Source: Nocardioides bruguierae (lineage in GTDB: Bacteria; Actinomycetota; Actinomycetes; Propionibacteriales; Nocardioidaceae). From it: a DNA stretch of 64,000 bases. Shown here piece after piece: positions 48,265 through 57,372 of the stretch; position 1 is the stretch's first letter; every line of letters starts with the position of its first letter. A program made the position numbers and the translations under genes. The stretch is from the NCBI RefSeq assembly GCF_023656415.1, contig NZ_JAMOIL010000003.1:171255-235254 (forward strand), in the 5' to 3' direction. Under the pieces are notes generated by a model. The model saw only the letters and a program-made list of their open reading frames with translations, ran no database searches and was not told where the DNA came from.

Positions 48265-49011
48265 TCAGGCGTGGATGCCGCACTCGGTCTTGCTGGTGCC
48301 CGCCCAGCGCCCGCTGCGCGGGTCCTCGCCGGGGGCGACCCGACGGGTGCAGGGTGCGCACCCGATGGAGGGGTAGCCGTCGTAGGCGAGCGGGTTGACC
48401 AGGACGCCGTTCTCGGCGACGTAGGCCTCGACCTGCTCGTCGCTCCAGCGCGCCAGGGGCGAGACCTTGACCTTCTGCTTCTTCACGTCCCAGCCGATGA
48501 CGGGGGCGATGACGCGGTGGTGGGTCTCGGCGCGTCGCAGGCCGGTGGCCCAGGCGTCGTAGTCGGCCAGGGTCCGCTGGAGCGGCGCGAGCTTGCGCAG
48601 GGCGCAGCAGCGGTCGGGGTCGCGACGCCACAGCTCGGGGCCCTCGGTGGCGTCCTGCTCGGCGACGGTCTGCTCGGGCGTGATGTTCCGCAGGTTCACG
48701 GGCATCGTGGCCTCGACGGCGTCACGGGTGCCGATGGTCTCGATGAAGTGGTAGCCGGTGTCGAGGAAGACGACGTCGATGCCGGGCACGACCTTCGAGG
48801 CCACGTGCGCCAGCACGGCGTCGCCCATCGAGGACGTCACGCAGAACCGCTCGCCGAAGGTCGCTGCGGCCCACTCGATGATGGTCTCGGCGGGCGCGAG
48901 CTCGAGCTCGGCACCCCAGTGCCGGACGATCTCCTGGAGCTCCTCCGGGCTGCGGCCGGCTGCGTCGACGCCGCGGGTGACCGCGGCCTGGGCGGTGGCG
49001 GCGGCGGTCAT
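48265..49011 (-). CDS. cysH: adenylyl-sulfate (APS) reductase
   Basis: Reduces activated sulfate to sulfite. The 248-residue protein has the four Fe-S Cys of the APS-using type, C135-C136 and C218-x2-C221, plus the catalytic Cys 244 in TECGIHA at the C-terminus. PAPS reductases lack the CC/CxxC set, so this form needs only ATP sulfurylase (not encoded here). ATG 49011 overlaps the preceding small gene's stop. A longer start at 49080 would run across that gene. Confidence 0.92.
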   Translation of the reverse strand: MTAAATAQAAVTRGVDAAGRSPEELQEIVRHWGAELELAPAETIIEWAAATFGERFCVTSSMGDAVLAHVASKVVPGIDVVFLDTGYHFIETIGTRDAVEATMPVNLRNITPEQTVAEQDATEGPELWRRDPDRCCALRKLAPLQRTLADYDAWATGLRRAETHHRVIAPVIGWDVKKQKVKVSPLARWSDEQVEAYVAENGVLVNPLAYDGYPSIGCAPCTRRVAPGEDPRSGRWAGTSKTECGIHA

Positions 49012-49193
49012 CGCGGACCCCTGGCGGGAGCGACCTGCCCGAGCATCCTCAGCGAGAACGCGCGCAGGCAGGACCGGCACTCCCAGGAGCCGTGCGGGGA
49101 GCTCGTGGTGCCGTCCTCGGCGGTGACCTCGTGCGGCCAGAGGTCCTCGTCCCCGCAGTAGGGGCAGTGGAAGGGAACGGCGCGCTCGCTCAT
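49008..49193 (-). CDS. small CxxC zinc-ribbon-like protein of the sulfite operon
   Basis: A 61-residue protein with two Cys pairs, HCPYCGDED near residue 9 and ECRSCLRAF near residue 44, an arrangement for one zinc or iron. It overlaps sulfite reductase upstream (ATGA) and cysH downstream (ATGA). Similar small proteins occupy this place in other actinobacterial sulfate operons; a role in electron transfer or reductase assembly is inferred. Confidence 0.8.
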   Translation of the reverse strand: MSERAVPFHCPYCGDEDLWPHEVTAEDGTTSSPHGSWECRSCLRAFSLRMLGQVAPARGPR

Positions 49194-50938
49194 GACCGTG
49201 CTCCTTCCTCGGTGCCGGGGATGACGGCCGAGCCGTCGAGCTGCCACTCGTCGGCGCGGGCCACCCAGTCGGTGAAGGTCTCCTCGGCGGAGCGGTCGGC
49301 GAGGAAGTTGCTGACCACGGCGGCGACGTAGTCGTCCAGGCCCTCGCTGGTGACCTTGTGGCCGCGCAGCTTGCGGCCGAAGTTGGCCTGGAGGCCGGTG
49401 GCGCCGCCGAGGTGCACCTGGAAGCCCTCGACCTGCCGGCCCTCGTGCATGACCAGCTGGCCCTTGAGGCCGATGGAGGCGACCTGGGTGCGGGCGCAGG
49501 CGTTGGGGCAGCCGTTGACGTTGATCGAGAAGCCGCCGCCCATCTGCTCGGTGGTGAGGTCGGGGAACCGACGCTCCAGCTCGGCGATCAGGTCACGGGT
49601 GCGGTTCTTGGTGTCGACGATCGCCAGCTTGCAGAACTCGATGCCGGTGCAGGCCATGGAGCTGCGGCGGAAGACCGAGGGACGGGCCGAGAGGCCGATC
49701 TCGTCGAGCCGCTCGACCAGCGCCTCCACGCGGGCCGGGTCGGCGCCGAGCAGCACGATCTTCTGGTAGGGCGTGAGCCGGGCTCCGTCGAGGTCGAACT
49801 CGTCGATGACGTCGGCCAGCGCGAGGAGCAGGGAGCCGGAGACGCGACCCACCACGGGGGCGACGCCGACGTACTTGCGGCCGTCCTGCTGGTCGTGGAC
49901 GCCGACGTGGTCGCGGTGCCCCACGGGGGACTCCGGCGACTCCAGCGAGACCAGCTTCTCGCCGAGGTACTCGTTCTCCAGGACCTCGCGGAACTTCTCC
50001 ACGCCCCAGTCGGCGACGAGGAACTTCAGCCGGGCGCGCGAGCGCAGGCGCCGGTAGCCGTAGTCGCGGAAGATGCCGGCGACGCCGGACCAGACGTCCG
50101 CGACCTTGTCCAGGGGCACCCAGACGCCGAGCTTCTGCGCCAGCATCGGGTTGGTGGACAGGCCGCCGCCGACCCAGACGTCGAAGCCGGGGCCGTGCTC
50201 GGGGTGCAGCGAGCCGACGAAGGCGACGTCGTTGGTCTCGGGGGAGACGTCGTGGCTGGGGTGTCCGGTCAGCGCCGTCTTGAACTTGCGCGGCAGGTTC
50301 GAGAAGGCCGGGTCGCCCAGGTAGCGGCGCTTGATCTCGTCCAGCGCGGAGGTGCCGTCGATGATCTCGTCGGCGGCCACGCCGGCGACCGGCGAGCCGA
50401 GGAAGGGGCGCGGGGAGTCGCCGCAGGCCTCCAGCGTCGAGAGGCCGGCGTCCTCGAGCTTCTGCCAGATCGTGGGCACGTCCTCGATGCGGATCCAGTG
50501 GTACTGGATGTTCTCGCGGTCGGTGACGTCGGCGGTGTCGCGCGCGTGGTCGCGCCCGATCTCGCCGAGGGCCCGGACGGCGGCCGAGGAGAGCAGCTGG
50601 CCGTCGCTGCGGACCCGCATCATGAAGAAGCGGTCGTCCAGCTCCTCCTCGGGCAGCGAGCCGGTGCGGCCGCCGTCGATCCCGGGCTTGCGCTGAGTGT
50701 AGAGGCCCATCCAGCGCAGACGGCCGCGCAGGTCCGCGGGGTCGATCGAGTCGAAGCCGCGCTTGGAGTAGGTGTAGAGGATGCGGTCCCGCACGTTCAG
50801 CGGGTCGTCGTCCTTCTTGGACTGCTCGTTCTTGTTGAGCGGCTCGGTGTAGCCGAGCGCCCACTGGCCCTCGCCACGGCGGGGACGCGGGATCTCGGTG
50901 GTGCGGGCGGGCGCGGCGGCGTAACGCAGGTCGGACAT
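49190..50938 (-). CDS. sir: ferredoxin-type sulfite reductase
   Basis: Six-electron reduction of sulfite to sulfide using sirohaem and a [4Fe-4S] cluster. The 582 residues hold two nitrite/sulfite reductase repeats; the cluster ligands are C430-x5-C436 (ACTGIEFCK) and C477-x3-C481 (NGCPNACART). A Tyr-Cys crosslink pair of the NirA type cannot be confirmed by eye. Assignment to sulfite rather than nitrite follows from co-location with cysH. ATG 50938 has AAGGAG upstream, the first conventional ribosome site after the leader peptide. Confidence 0.92.
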   Translation of the reverse strand: MSDLRYAAAPARTTEIPRPRRGEGQWALGYTEPLNKNEQSKKDDDPLNVRDRILYTYSKRGFDSIDPADLRGRLRWMGLYTQRKPGIDGGRTGSLPEEELDDRFFMMRVRSDGQLLSSAAVRALGEIGRDHARDTADVTDRENIQYHWIRIEDVPTIWQKLEDAGLSTLEACGDSPRPFLGSPVAGVAADEIIDGTSALDEIKRRYLGDPAFSNLPRKFKTALTGHPSHDVSPETNDVAFVGSLHPEHGPGFDVWVGGGLSTNPMLAQKLGVWVPLDKVADVWSGVAGIFRDYGYRRLRSRARLKFLVADWGVEKFREVLENEYLGEKLVSLESPESPVGHRDHVGVHDQQDGRKYVGVAPVVGRVSGSLLLALADVIDEFDLDGARLTPYQKIVLLGADPARVEALVERLDEIGLSARPSVFRRSSMACTGIEFCKLAIVDTKNRTRDLIAELERRFPDLTTEQMGGGFSINVNGCPNACARTQVASIGLKGQLVMHEGRQVEGFQVHLGGATGLQANFGRKLRGHKVTSEGLDDYVAAVVSNFLADRSAEETFTDWVARADEWQLDGSAVIPGTEEGARS

Positions 50939-50964
50939 GCGGGGGCTCCTTGGCTGAACGGGGA

Positions 50965-50982
50965 GCGGTGGGGGAACACCGC
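50965..50982 (-). promoter_or_regulatory. hairpin between cys leader and sulfite reductase
   Basis: GCGGTG and CACCGC pair around a six-base loop, between the leader stop (50998) and the sulfite reductase ribosome site (~50945). It could mask or expose the start depending on ribosome position on the leader. Confidence 0.4.
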
Positions 50983-50997
50983 GGAGAGAGCAGGGGT

Positions 50998-51087
50998 TCA
51001 GCGGACGGGACACATGGCGCTGCGCGTACGCCCGAGGTCCACGTGGCGGCGGACCACGAGGTGCACATGGGTGTCGAGGAGGCTCAC
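50998..51087 (-). CDS. cysteine-operon leader peptide
   Basis: A 29-codon open frame from GTG 51087 to TGA 50998. The protein contains R-R-H-V-D-L followed by R-S-A-M-C near its end, which is the signature of the short leader peptides I know to precede cysteine/sulfate genes in actinobacteria; ribosome stalling at the terminal Cys codon is thought to control the operon. A second in-frame GTG is at 51066. The hexamer GAGACT ends 7 nt before 51087, consistent with a leaderless start. Confidence 0.75.
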   Translation of the reverse strand: MSLLDTHVHLVVRRHVDLGRTRSAMCPVR

Positions 51088-51137
51088 GTCAAGCAGTCTC
51101 AGTCCTCGGGACCGACATCTCCAAATGCGGAACTCAT

Positions 51138-51167
51138 CATGTGAGACGCCCGTCCGGCATGTGGGAT
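51138..51167. promoter_or_regulatory. 20-bp-spaced direct repeat CATGTGRGA upstream of the cys operon
   Basis: CATGTGAGA (51138-51146) and CATGTGGGA (51158-51166) repeat with a period of exactly 20 bp, two turns of the helix, 51-80 bp before the leader start. This is typical for a cooperative regulator site. Confidence 0.4.
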
Positions 51168-51288
51168 GCAGGCGGGACGGTGGGTGTGCGGAGACCGTCC
51201 CGTGTCTGTCTCGTCACGCCTGCGCAACACCTGACGGCGCCCTCCACCGATGCGCGACCGTGCGCCGGGGGCGACTACGCTGCCGCTC

Positions 51289-52731
51289 ATGACCGACGTC
51301 TCCGGCCTCACCAGCAGCGCCTACCAGCAGGCTCTGGAGGTCATCGCCTCCGTCGAGCCCCGGATCGCGGACGCGACCCGCGCCGAGCTCGCCGACCAGC
51401 GTGCCTCCCTCAAGCTCATCGCCAGCGAGAACTACGCCTCGCCCGCCGTGCTCATGACCATGGGCACCTGGTTCAGCGACAAGTACGCCGAGGGCACCGT
51501 CGGCCACCGCTTCTACGCGGGTTGCCAGAACGTCGACACCGTCGAGTCGCTCGCCGCCGAGCACGCCCGGGCGCTGTTCGGCGCCGAGTACGCCTACGTG
51601 CAGCCGCACTCCGGCATCGACGCCAACCTCGTCGCCTTCTGGTCGATCCTCGCCCACCGCGTCGAGGGCCCGTGGCTGCAGAAGGCCGAGAAGAAGAACG
51701 TCAACGAGCTCACCGAGGAGGACTGGGAGTCCCTGCGTCGCGAGCTCGGCAACCAGCGCCTCCTGGGCATGAGCCTGGACGCCGGCGGCCACCTCACCCA
51801 CGGCTTCCGCCCGAACATCTCCGGCAAGATGTTCCACCAGAACCAGTACGGCACCGACCCCGAGACGGGTCTGCTCGACTACGACGCCGTGGCCGCCAAG
51901 GTCAAGGAGTTCAAGCCGCTCGTGCTCGTCGCCGGCTACTCGGCCTACCCGCGCCGGGTGAACTTCGCCAAGATGCGCGAGATCGCCGACTCGGTGGGCG
52001 CCACGCTCATGGTCGACATGGCCCACTTCGCGGGCCTGGTGGCCGGCAAGGTCTTCACCGGCGACGAGGACCCGGTGCCCCACGCCCACCTCGTCACCAC
52101 CACCACGCACAAGTCCCTGCGCGGCCCGCGCGGCGGCATGGTGCTGGCGACCGAGGAGTACGCCCCCAGCGTCGACCGCGGCTGCCCGATGGTCCTCGGC
52201 GGCCCGCTCAGCCACGTCATGGCCGCCAAGGCCGTGGCGTTCGCCGAGGCCCGCCAGGACTCGTTCCGCACCTACGCCCAGAACGTCGCCGACAACGCGA
52301 AGTCGCTGGCCGACGGCCTGATGAAGCGCGGCACGAAGCTGGTCACGGACGGCACCGACAACCACATCGTGCTGCTCGACGTCTCCGGCTACGGCCTCAC
52401 CGGCCGCCAGGCCGAGTCCGCCCTGCTCGAGGCCGGCGTGGTCACCAACCGCAACTCGGTGCCCGCCGACCCCAACGGCGCCTGGTACACCTCCGGCGTC
52501 CGCATCGGCACCCCGGCGCTGACCACCCGCGGCTTCGGCCACGACGAGTTCGACAACGTCGCGGAGCTCATCACCCAGGTGCTCAGCAACACCCAGCCCG
52601 GCACGACCAAGGCCGGCACGCCGTCCAAGGCGTCCTACGTGCTGGGTGACGGCGTGGCCGACAAGGTCAAGGCCGCCTCGGCCGAGATGCTCGACAAGCA
52701 CCCGCTCTACCCGGGCCTCGACCTGGCCTGA
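51289..52731 (+). CDS. glyA: serine hydroxymethyltransferase, long form
   Basis: PLP enzyme interconverting serine and glycine with tetrahydrofolate. The PLP Lys is K275 in [14 protein letters not shown]. Other landmarks are [21 protein letters not shown]-type [12 protein letters not shown] and [14 protein letters not shown]. At 480 residues it is ~50 longer than most: about 35 residues ([18 protein letters not shown] region, ~128-160) are inserted between the PLP-contact helix and LGMSLD. ATG 51289 has TACGCT (51276-51281) 7 nt upstream. Confidence 0.95.
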   Translation: MTDVSGLTSSAYQQALEVIASVEPRIADATRAELADQRASLKLIASENYASPAVLMTMGTWFSDKYAEGTVGHRFYAGCQNVDTVESLAAEHARALFGAEYAYVQPHSGIDANLVAFWSILAHRVEGPWLQKAEKKNVNELTEEDWESLRRELGNQRLLGMSLDAGGHLTHGFRPNISGKMFHQNQYGTDPETGLLDYDAVAAKVKEFKPLVLVAGYSAYPRRVNFAKMREIADSVGATLMVDMAHFAGLVAGKVFTGDEDPVPHAHLVTTTTHKSLRGPRGGMVLATEEYAPSVDRGCPMVLGGPLSHVMAAKAVAFAEARQDSFRTYAQNVADNAKSLADGLMKRGTKLVTDGTDNHIVLLDVSGYGLTGRQAESALLEAGVVTNRNSVPADPNGAWYTSGVRIGTPALTTRGFGHDEFDNVAELITQVLSNTQPGTTKAGTPSKASYVLGDGVADKVKAASAEMLDKHPLYPGLDLA

Positions 52732-52754
52732 GGCCCACCTCCCCAGGAGGGGAC

Positions 52755-53276
52755 GTGCTCGACGACGTGCAGGCGGACGTCGCGGGCGCCGACGACTGGT
52801 CGGCGTTCCGTGACGTCCGCCTGCGTGCGTTGCGGGACGCACCGAGCGCGTTCGGGACCACGCTGGCCAAGGCCGAGGCGAACCCCGAGCAGGTCTGGCG
52901 CGAGCGCGTGCGCGGCCCCGGGCCGCTGCTGCTGGCCCGGGCCTCGCGGATGGATCCGCCTGTCGGCATGGCCGGGCTCTTCGTGCCGCCCGAGCAGGAG
53001 CAGTGCTTCGTCTGGGGCGTGTGGGTGGCTCCCGAGGTCCGCGGACGCGGCCTGGCCGAGACCCTCACTCGTCGGCTGCTGGCGCTCGCGCCCGCGGAGC
53101 GGGACGTCGTCCTGCACGTCACCGAGGGCAACGACGTCGCTCGTCGGCTCTACGAGCGCCTCGGGTTCGAGACGACCGGGGTGGTCGAGCCGCTGCGGGA
53201 GGGCTCGGCGCTGGTGGTGCACGAGATGCGCAGGCTCCGGACGTCGCGGCCAGGAGTGCCGGCCCCGGCTCGGTGA
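52755..53276 (+). CDS. GNAT-family N-acetyltransferase
   Basis: A 173-residue acetyltransferase-fold protein. The acetyl-CoA site is VWVAPEVRGRGLAETLTRRL (R-G-x-G-x-A) and the C-terminal VTEGNDVARRLYERLGFE is the usual motif B. The substrate is unknown. GTG 52755 has an AGGAGGGG ribosome site and lies 23 nt after glyA, likely co-transcribed. Confidence 0.85.
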   Translation: MLDDVQADVAGADDWSAFRDVRLRALRDAPSAFGTTLAKAEANPEQVWRERVRGPGPLLLARASRMDPPVGMAGLFVPPEQEQCFVWGVWVAPEVRGRGLAETLTRRLLALAPAERDVVLHVTEGNDVARRLYERLGFETTGVVEPLREGSALVVHEMRRLRTSRPGVPAPAR

Positions 53277-53343
53277 CCTCGGCCGGCTCCGGGAGCGGCA
53301 CCGCCCCCGTCGTCCCCGCCCCGTCGTCCCCGCCTGAGCCGGC

Positions 53344-54087
53344 TCACACCCAGCGGTACTCGACCTCCGGCCGCCCGCCACCGCCGTAGCGCGGGTGCCG
53401 CTCGGCGGTGCCGGTGTCGGCGAGGTGCTCGAGGTAGCGGCGCACGGTGACCCGGGAGGCGCCGACCAGGTCCGCGACCTCGGAGGCCGACAGGCCACGG
53501 TCCGCCTGGCGCAGCGCCGCCGTGACCTCGCGCAGGGTCTCCGGGCTCATGCCCTTGGGCACCGCCGCGCCCGGGGCGCGGCGCAACGAGCCCATGAGCG
53601 CGTCCACGTCGTCCTGGCCGAGGTCCTCCCCGCGCAGCCGGTTCGCCTCCGCCTGCGCCCGGAAGGCCGCGTGCTGCTCCAGCTTCGCCCGGAAGCCGGC
53701 GAACGTGAACGGCTTGACCAGGTAGAGCACCACGCCCTGGGCGACGGCGGCCCGGACCACGTCCGCGTCCCGGGCCGCCGTCACGGCGATCACGTCGCAC
53801 AGGTGCCCCGCCGCCCGCATGCGGCGCAGCAGGCCGAGGCCGTGCCCGTCGGGCAGGTGCATGTCCAGCAGCACCAGGTCCACCGGACGACCCTGGGTGC
53901 GCATGGCCTCGAGGAAGCGGGAGGCCTCCTGCGCCGAGCGCACCGTGCCGGCGACGGTGTAGCCGGGGACGCGGCGCACGTACTCGGCGTGGGCCTCGGC
54001 GGCCCGGGCCTCGTCCTCGACGACCAGGACGCGCAGGTCGTCGTCCGAGCCGGGCCCGGTGCGGCCCGTCGTCTCGTGCTCGCTCAC
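53344..54087 (-). CDS. CitB/DcuR-type response regulator
   Basis: A 247-residue regulator: receiver domain (~18-135) with phospho-acceptor Asp in LVLLDMHLPDGHG and switch Lys in LVKPFTF, then a C-terminal winged HTH (~195-247, SASEVADLVGASRVTVRRYL). It pairs with the overlapping kinase gene (GTGA) and probably controls the divergent dctA transporter. GTG 54087 begins inside the kinase stop. Confidence 0.88.
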   Translation of the reverse strand: MSEHETTGRTGPGSDDDLRVLVVEDEARAAEAHAEYVRRVPGYTVAGTVRSAQEASRFLEAMRTQGRPVDLVLLDMHLPDGHGLGLLRRMRAAGHLCDVIAVTAARDADVVRAAVAQGVVLYLVKPFTFAGFRAKLEQHAAFRAQAEANRLRGEDLGQDDVDALMGSLRRAPGAAVPKGMSPETLREVTAALRQADRGLSASEVADLVGASRVTVRRYLEHLADTGTAERHPRYGGGGRPEVEYRWV

Positions 54088-55748
54088 GCGTCCTCCTCGG
54101 TCTCGCGGGCTGTCGTCGCCCGCGGGTGCAGCACGACGGTGACCTGCGCGCCGCCGAGCGGGCCCGGGCCGATCTCGATGCTGCCGCGGTGGCGTCGGAC
54201 GACCTGGGCCACCAGCGTCAGGCCCAGCCCGCGGCCCGCGCCCGGCTCGGCCTTCGTCGTCCAGCCGCGCTCGAGCACGCGCTCGGCGTCGCCCTCGGCC
54301 AGCCCGGGGCCGGAGTCGGCGACCCGGACGCGGACGGCGCCGTCGACCGCCTGCCCGAGCTCGACCTCGACGCGCCGGGGGTGGCCGGCACCCTCGGCGC
54401 GGTCGGTGCCGCCCAGGGCCTCGAAGGCGTTGTCGACGAGGTTGCCGAGCACCGTCACGAGGTCGCGTGCCGGCAGCACCACGGCCTCGAGCGTGCCGAC
54501 CACCGTCAGCTCCACGCCCCGTTCGGCGGCCTCCGCCGTCTTGCCGAGCAGCAGTGCCGCGGCCACGGGGTCGCCGACCGCGGCGCTGACCCGGTCTGCC
54601 AGCAGCTGGGCGACCGCGAGCTCCTCGGTGGCGAGGTCGACCGCCTCGTCCGCGTGGCCGGTCTCCACCAGGGAGACGACGGTGTGCAGCCGGTTGGCGG
54701 CCTCGTGGTTCTGCGCCCTCAGCGAGTCGACGAGGCCGCGGACGGCGTCGCGCTCGCCGGTGACCTGCTGGAGCTCGGTGCGGTCGCGCAGCGTCACCAC
54801 CGCGCCCACGCCGCGTCCCTGCCAGCGGGCGGGCGCCGAGGAGACCACCAGCAGGCGGTCGCCCGCCAGGTACAGGTCGTCGGTGTCCACCGCGTCGCCC
54901 AGGGCGGCGGCCACCAGGCCCGGGGCCAGCCCGCAGTCGACGAGCCGTCGCCCCTCCACGTCCGCCGGGAGGTCCAGCAGGCGGCGCGCCTCGTCGTTGG
55001 CGAGCCGGACCCGGCCCTCGCTGTCGAGCAGCAGCAGGCCCTCCCGCACCGCGTGCAGGACGGCGGAGTAGTACTCGTACATGCGGGTGATCTCGTCCGC
55101 CCCCAGGCCGTGGGTCTGGCGCCGGAGCCGACGCCCCACCCACCAGGCGCCCGCCACCCCGAGCGCGAGCACGAGGGCCGCGACCACGGCGATGCGCAGC
55201 ACGTCGTGCCACACGCCCGCCTCGATCCGGTCCAGCGTGATGCCGACCGAGACCATGGCCACCAGGGTGCCGTCGTCGCCGAGGACGGGGACGACGGCCC
55301 GCATGGACGGCCCCAGCGTGCCCGCGTACTCCTGGGTGAAGGGGACGCCGCTCGGCGCCGTGCCCACGTCGCCCTGGAACGGGAGGCCGATCATCGCGGG
55401 GTCGGGGTGGGTCAGCCGGAGCCGGGCCGGCGTCATGATCGTGATGAAGTCCACCCCGGTGTCGGCCCGCACCGCCTCCGCGTAGGGCTGGAGCACGGCG
55501 GACGGGTCCTCGGAGGCCAGGGCGTCGCCCACCGTGGGGGAGTCCGCCAGCGTGCCGGCCACGGCCAGCGCCCGGTCGGTGGCCCGGCCGCGCGCGTCGG
55601 AGCGGGCGTCGGCGACGGACAGGGCCAGCGCCACGACGACGAGGATGCCGACGAGACCGACCTGGAGGAGCAGCACCTGCCGCGACACCGGGACGTCGCG
55701 ACCGCGCGCACGGCGGGGGAGCACGGCACGGATTGTGCCCCAGGACAC
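54084..55748 (-). CDS. CitA/DcuS-type sensor histidine kinase
   Basis: A 554-residue membrane kinase: N-terminal helix (~25-45), external Cache-type sensing domain (~50-185), second helix (~190-210), PAS domain (~225-330), phospho-acceptor helix with His in QNHEAANRLHTV (SpoOB type, CitA family), and HATPase with NLVDNAFEAL, DSGPGL and GRGLGLTLV. Such kinases sense external C4-dicarboxylates or citrate. The start is uncertain: GTG 55748 gives a sensible N-terminus; longer starts run into dctA control DNA. Confidence 0.88.
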   Translation of the reverse strand: MSWGTIRAVLPRRARGRDVPVSRQVLLLQVGLVGILVVVALALSVADARSDARGRATDRALAVAGTLADSPTVGDALASEDPSAVLQPYAEAVRADTGVDFITIMTPARLRLTHPDPAMIGLPFQGDVGTAPSGVPFTQEYAGTLGPSMRAVVPVLGDDGTLVAMVSVGITLDRIEAGVWHDVLRIAVVAALVLALGVAGAWWVGRRLRRQTHGLGADEITRMYEYYSAVLHAVREGLLLLDSEGRVRLANDEARRLLDLPADVEGRRLVDCGLAPGLVAAALGDAVDTDDLYLAGDRLLVVSSAPARWQGRGVGAVVTLRDRTELQQVTGERDAVRGLVDSLRAQNHEAANRLHTVVSLVETGHADEAVDLATEELAVAQLLADRVSAAVGDPVAAALLLGKTAEAAERGVELTVVGTLEAVVLPARDLVTVLGNLVDNAFEALGGTDRAEGAGHPRRVEVELGQAVDGAVRVRVADSGPGLAEGDAERVLERGWTTKAEPGAGRGLGLTLVAQVVRRHRGSIEIGPGPLGGAQVTVVLHPRATTARETEEDA

Positions 55749-55900
55749 GCTCGCCCCGCCCACCGGCGGCGTCGGCGGGGTGCCGCAGTGCCCCGCGCTC
55801 AGGTGTCCGTGATCACAACGACCACAACGGTGACGCACCTCACAGCAGCGGGGAACCTCGGTCCGTCGGGTCGGTCCCGGCACCCGGACGAGGAGGTCTC

Positions 55901-57283
55901 ATGAGCAGCAGCCCCGGCACCACAGCCACCACAGCCACCCGCTCGCGCACCCACTACCTGTACCTGGCGGTGATCGTCGCCGTCGTGGCCGGCATCGTCG
56001 TGGGCCTGGCGTTCCCGTCGGTCGGGGTGGCGCTCAAGCCGCTGGGCACCGGCTTCGTGGCCCTCATCAAGATGATGATCCAGCCGGTGATCTTCTGCAC
56101 GATCGTGCTGGGAGTCGGGTCGGTCGCCAGCGCTGCCCGGGTGGGCAAGGTCGGTGGCCTGGCCCTCGGCTACTTCCTGCTGATGTCGACGGTCGCGCTG
56201 GCCATCGGCCTGGTCGTCGGCAACCTCATCCACCCCGGTGACGGGCTGCGGCTGACCGACGAGGTCGCCGGCGTGGGCGCCGCGACGGCCGGTGAGTCGC
56301 ACGCCAGCACCGCCGACTTCCTGCTGGGCATCATCCCGACCTCGCTGGTCTCGTCGCTGACGTCCGGCTCGGTGCTCCAGACGCTCCTGGTGGCCCTGCT
56401 CGTCGGGTTCGCCCTCCAGGGCATGGGGAAGGCCGGCGAGCCGGTCCTCCGCGGCGTCGGCCACCTGCAGCGCGTGGTCTTCCGCGTCCTCGCGATGATC
56501 ATGTGGGCGGCCCCCGTGGGTGCCTTCGGTGCCATCGCCGCCGTCGTCGGCGCCACGGGCGTCGACGCCCTGAAGAGCCTCGCGGTGCTGATGATCGCCT
56601 TCTACGTGACCTGCGTGATCTTCGTGGTCGGCGTCCTCGGCGCCATCCTCAAGGTGGCGACGGGCGTCAACGTCTTCAAGCTGTTCGCCTACCTGGGCCG
56701 GGAGTTCCTGCTGATCGTGTCCACGTCCTCCTCGGAGTCGGCGCTGCCGCGCCTGATCGCGAAGATGGAGCACGCCGGCGTGGAGCGCTCGACCGTCGGC
56801 GTCGTCGTGCCGACCGGCTACTCCTTCAACCTCGACGGCACCGCCATCTACCTGACGATGGCCTCGCTGTTCATCGCCGAGGCGCTCGGCGACCCGCTGA
56901 GCATCGGCGAGCAGATCTCGCTGCTGGTCTTCATGGTCATCGCCAGCAAGGGCGCGGCCGGCGTCTCCGGCGCGGGCCTGGCGACCCTGGCCGGTGGCCT
57001 GTCCTCGCACCGACCGGAGCTGCTGGACGGCGTCGGGCTCATCGTCGGCATCGACCGGTTCATGTCCGAGGCCCGCGCCCTGACGAACTTCGCCGGCAAC
57101 TCGATCGCGACCATCCTCATCGGCCACTGGACCCACAGCCTCGACCGCGCACGCCTGGACCGGGTGCTCTCGGGCCAGGAGCCGTTCGACGAGGCGACGA
57201 TGCTGGACGAGCACGAGGACCAGCCCGCCCCGGCCGCCGGCGAGCACACCCCCGCCGACGTCCGCGAGCGCCAGACCGTCTGA
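55901..57283 (+). CDS. dctA: C4-dicarboxylate/cation symporter
   Basis: A 460-residue secondary transporter of the DAACS family, importing succinate, fumarate or malate with protons or sodium. It has 8 helices and two re-entrant loops; the substrate-site motifs are STSSSESALPRLI, VPTGYSFNLDGTAIYLT and SKGAAGVSGAG. AGGAGG lies 6 nt before the ATG. It is divergent from the two-component system that probably induces it. Confidence 0.92.
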   Translation: MSSSPGTTATTATRSRTHYLYLAVIVAVVAGIVVGLAFPSVGVALKPLGTGFVALIKMMIQPVIFCTIVLGVGSVASAARVGKVGGLALGYFLLMSTVALAIGLVVGNLIHPGDGLRLTDEVAGVGAATAGESHASTADFLLGIIPTSLVSSLTSGSVLQTLLVALLVGFALQGMGKAGEPVLRGVGHLQRVVFRVLAMIMWAAPVGAFGAIAAVVGATGVDALKSLAVLMIAFYVTCVIFVVGVLGAILKVATGVNVFKLFAYLGREFLLIVSTSSSESALPRLIAKMEHAGVERSTVGVVVPTGYSFNLDGTAIYLTMASLFIAEALGDPLSIGEQISLLVFMVIASKGAAGVSGAGLATLAGGLSSHRPELLDGVGLIVGIDRFMSEARALTNFAGNSIATILIGHWTHSLDRARLDRVLSGQEPFDEATMLDEHEDQPAPAAGEHTPADVRERQTV

Positions 57284-57315
57284 CGCAGGACCCCGCAGGA
57301 CCCCGCAAGACGCTC

Positions 57316-57343
57316 GAGGCCCCCGCCGTCCGGCGGGGGCCTC
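57316..57343. terminator. bidirectional terminator between dctA and the AidB gene
   Basis: GAGGCCCCCGCC and its perfect complement (12 bp) around a GTCC tetraloop, between converging genes. Confidence 0.85.
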
Positions 57344-57372
57344 GTCGTGCGTGAGCCTCGTCCCTCGTCGGC

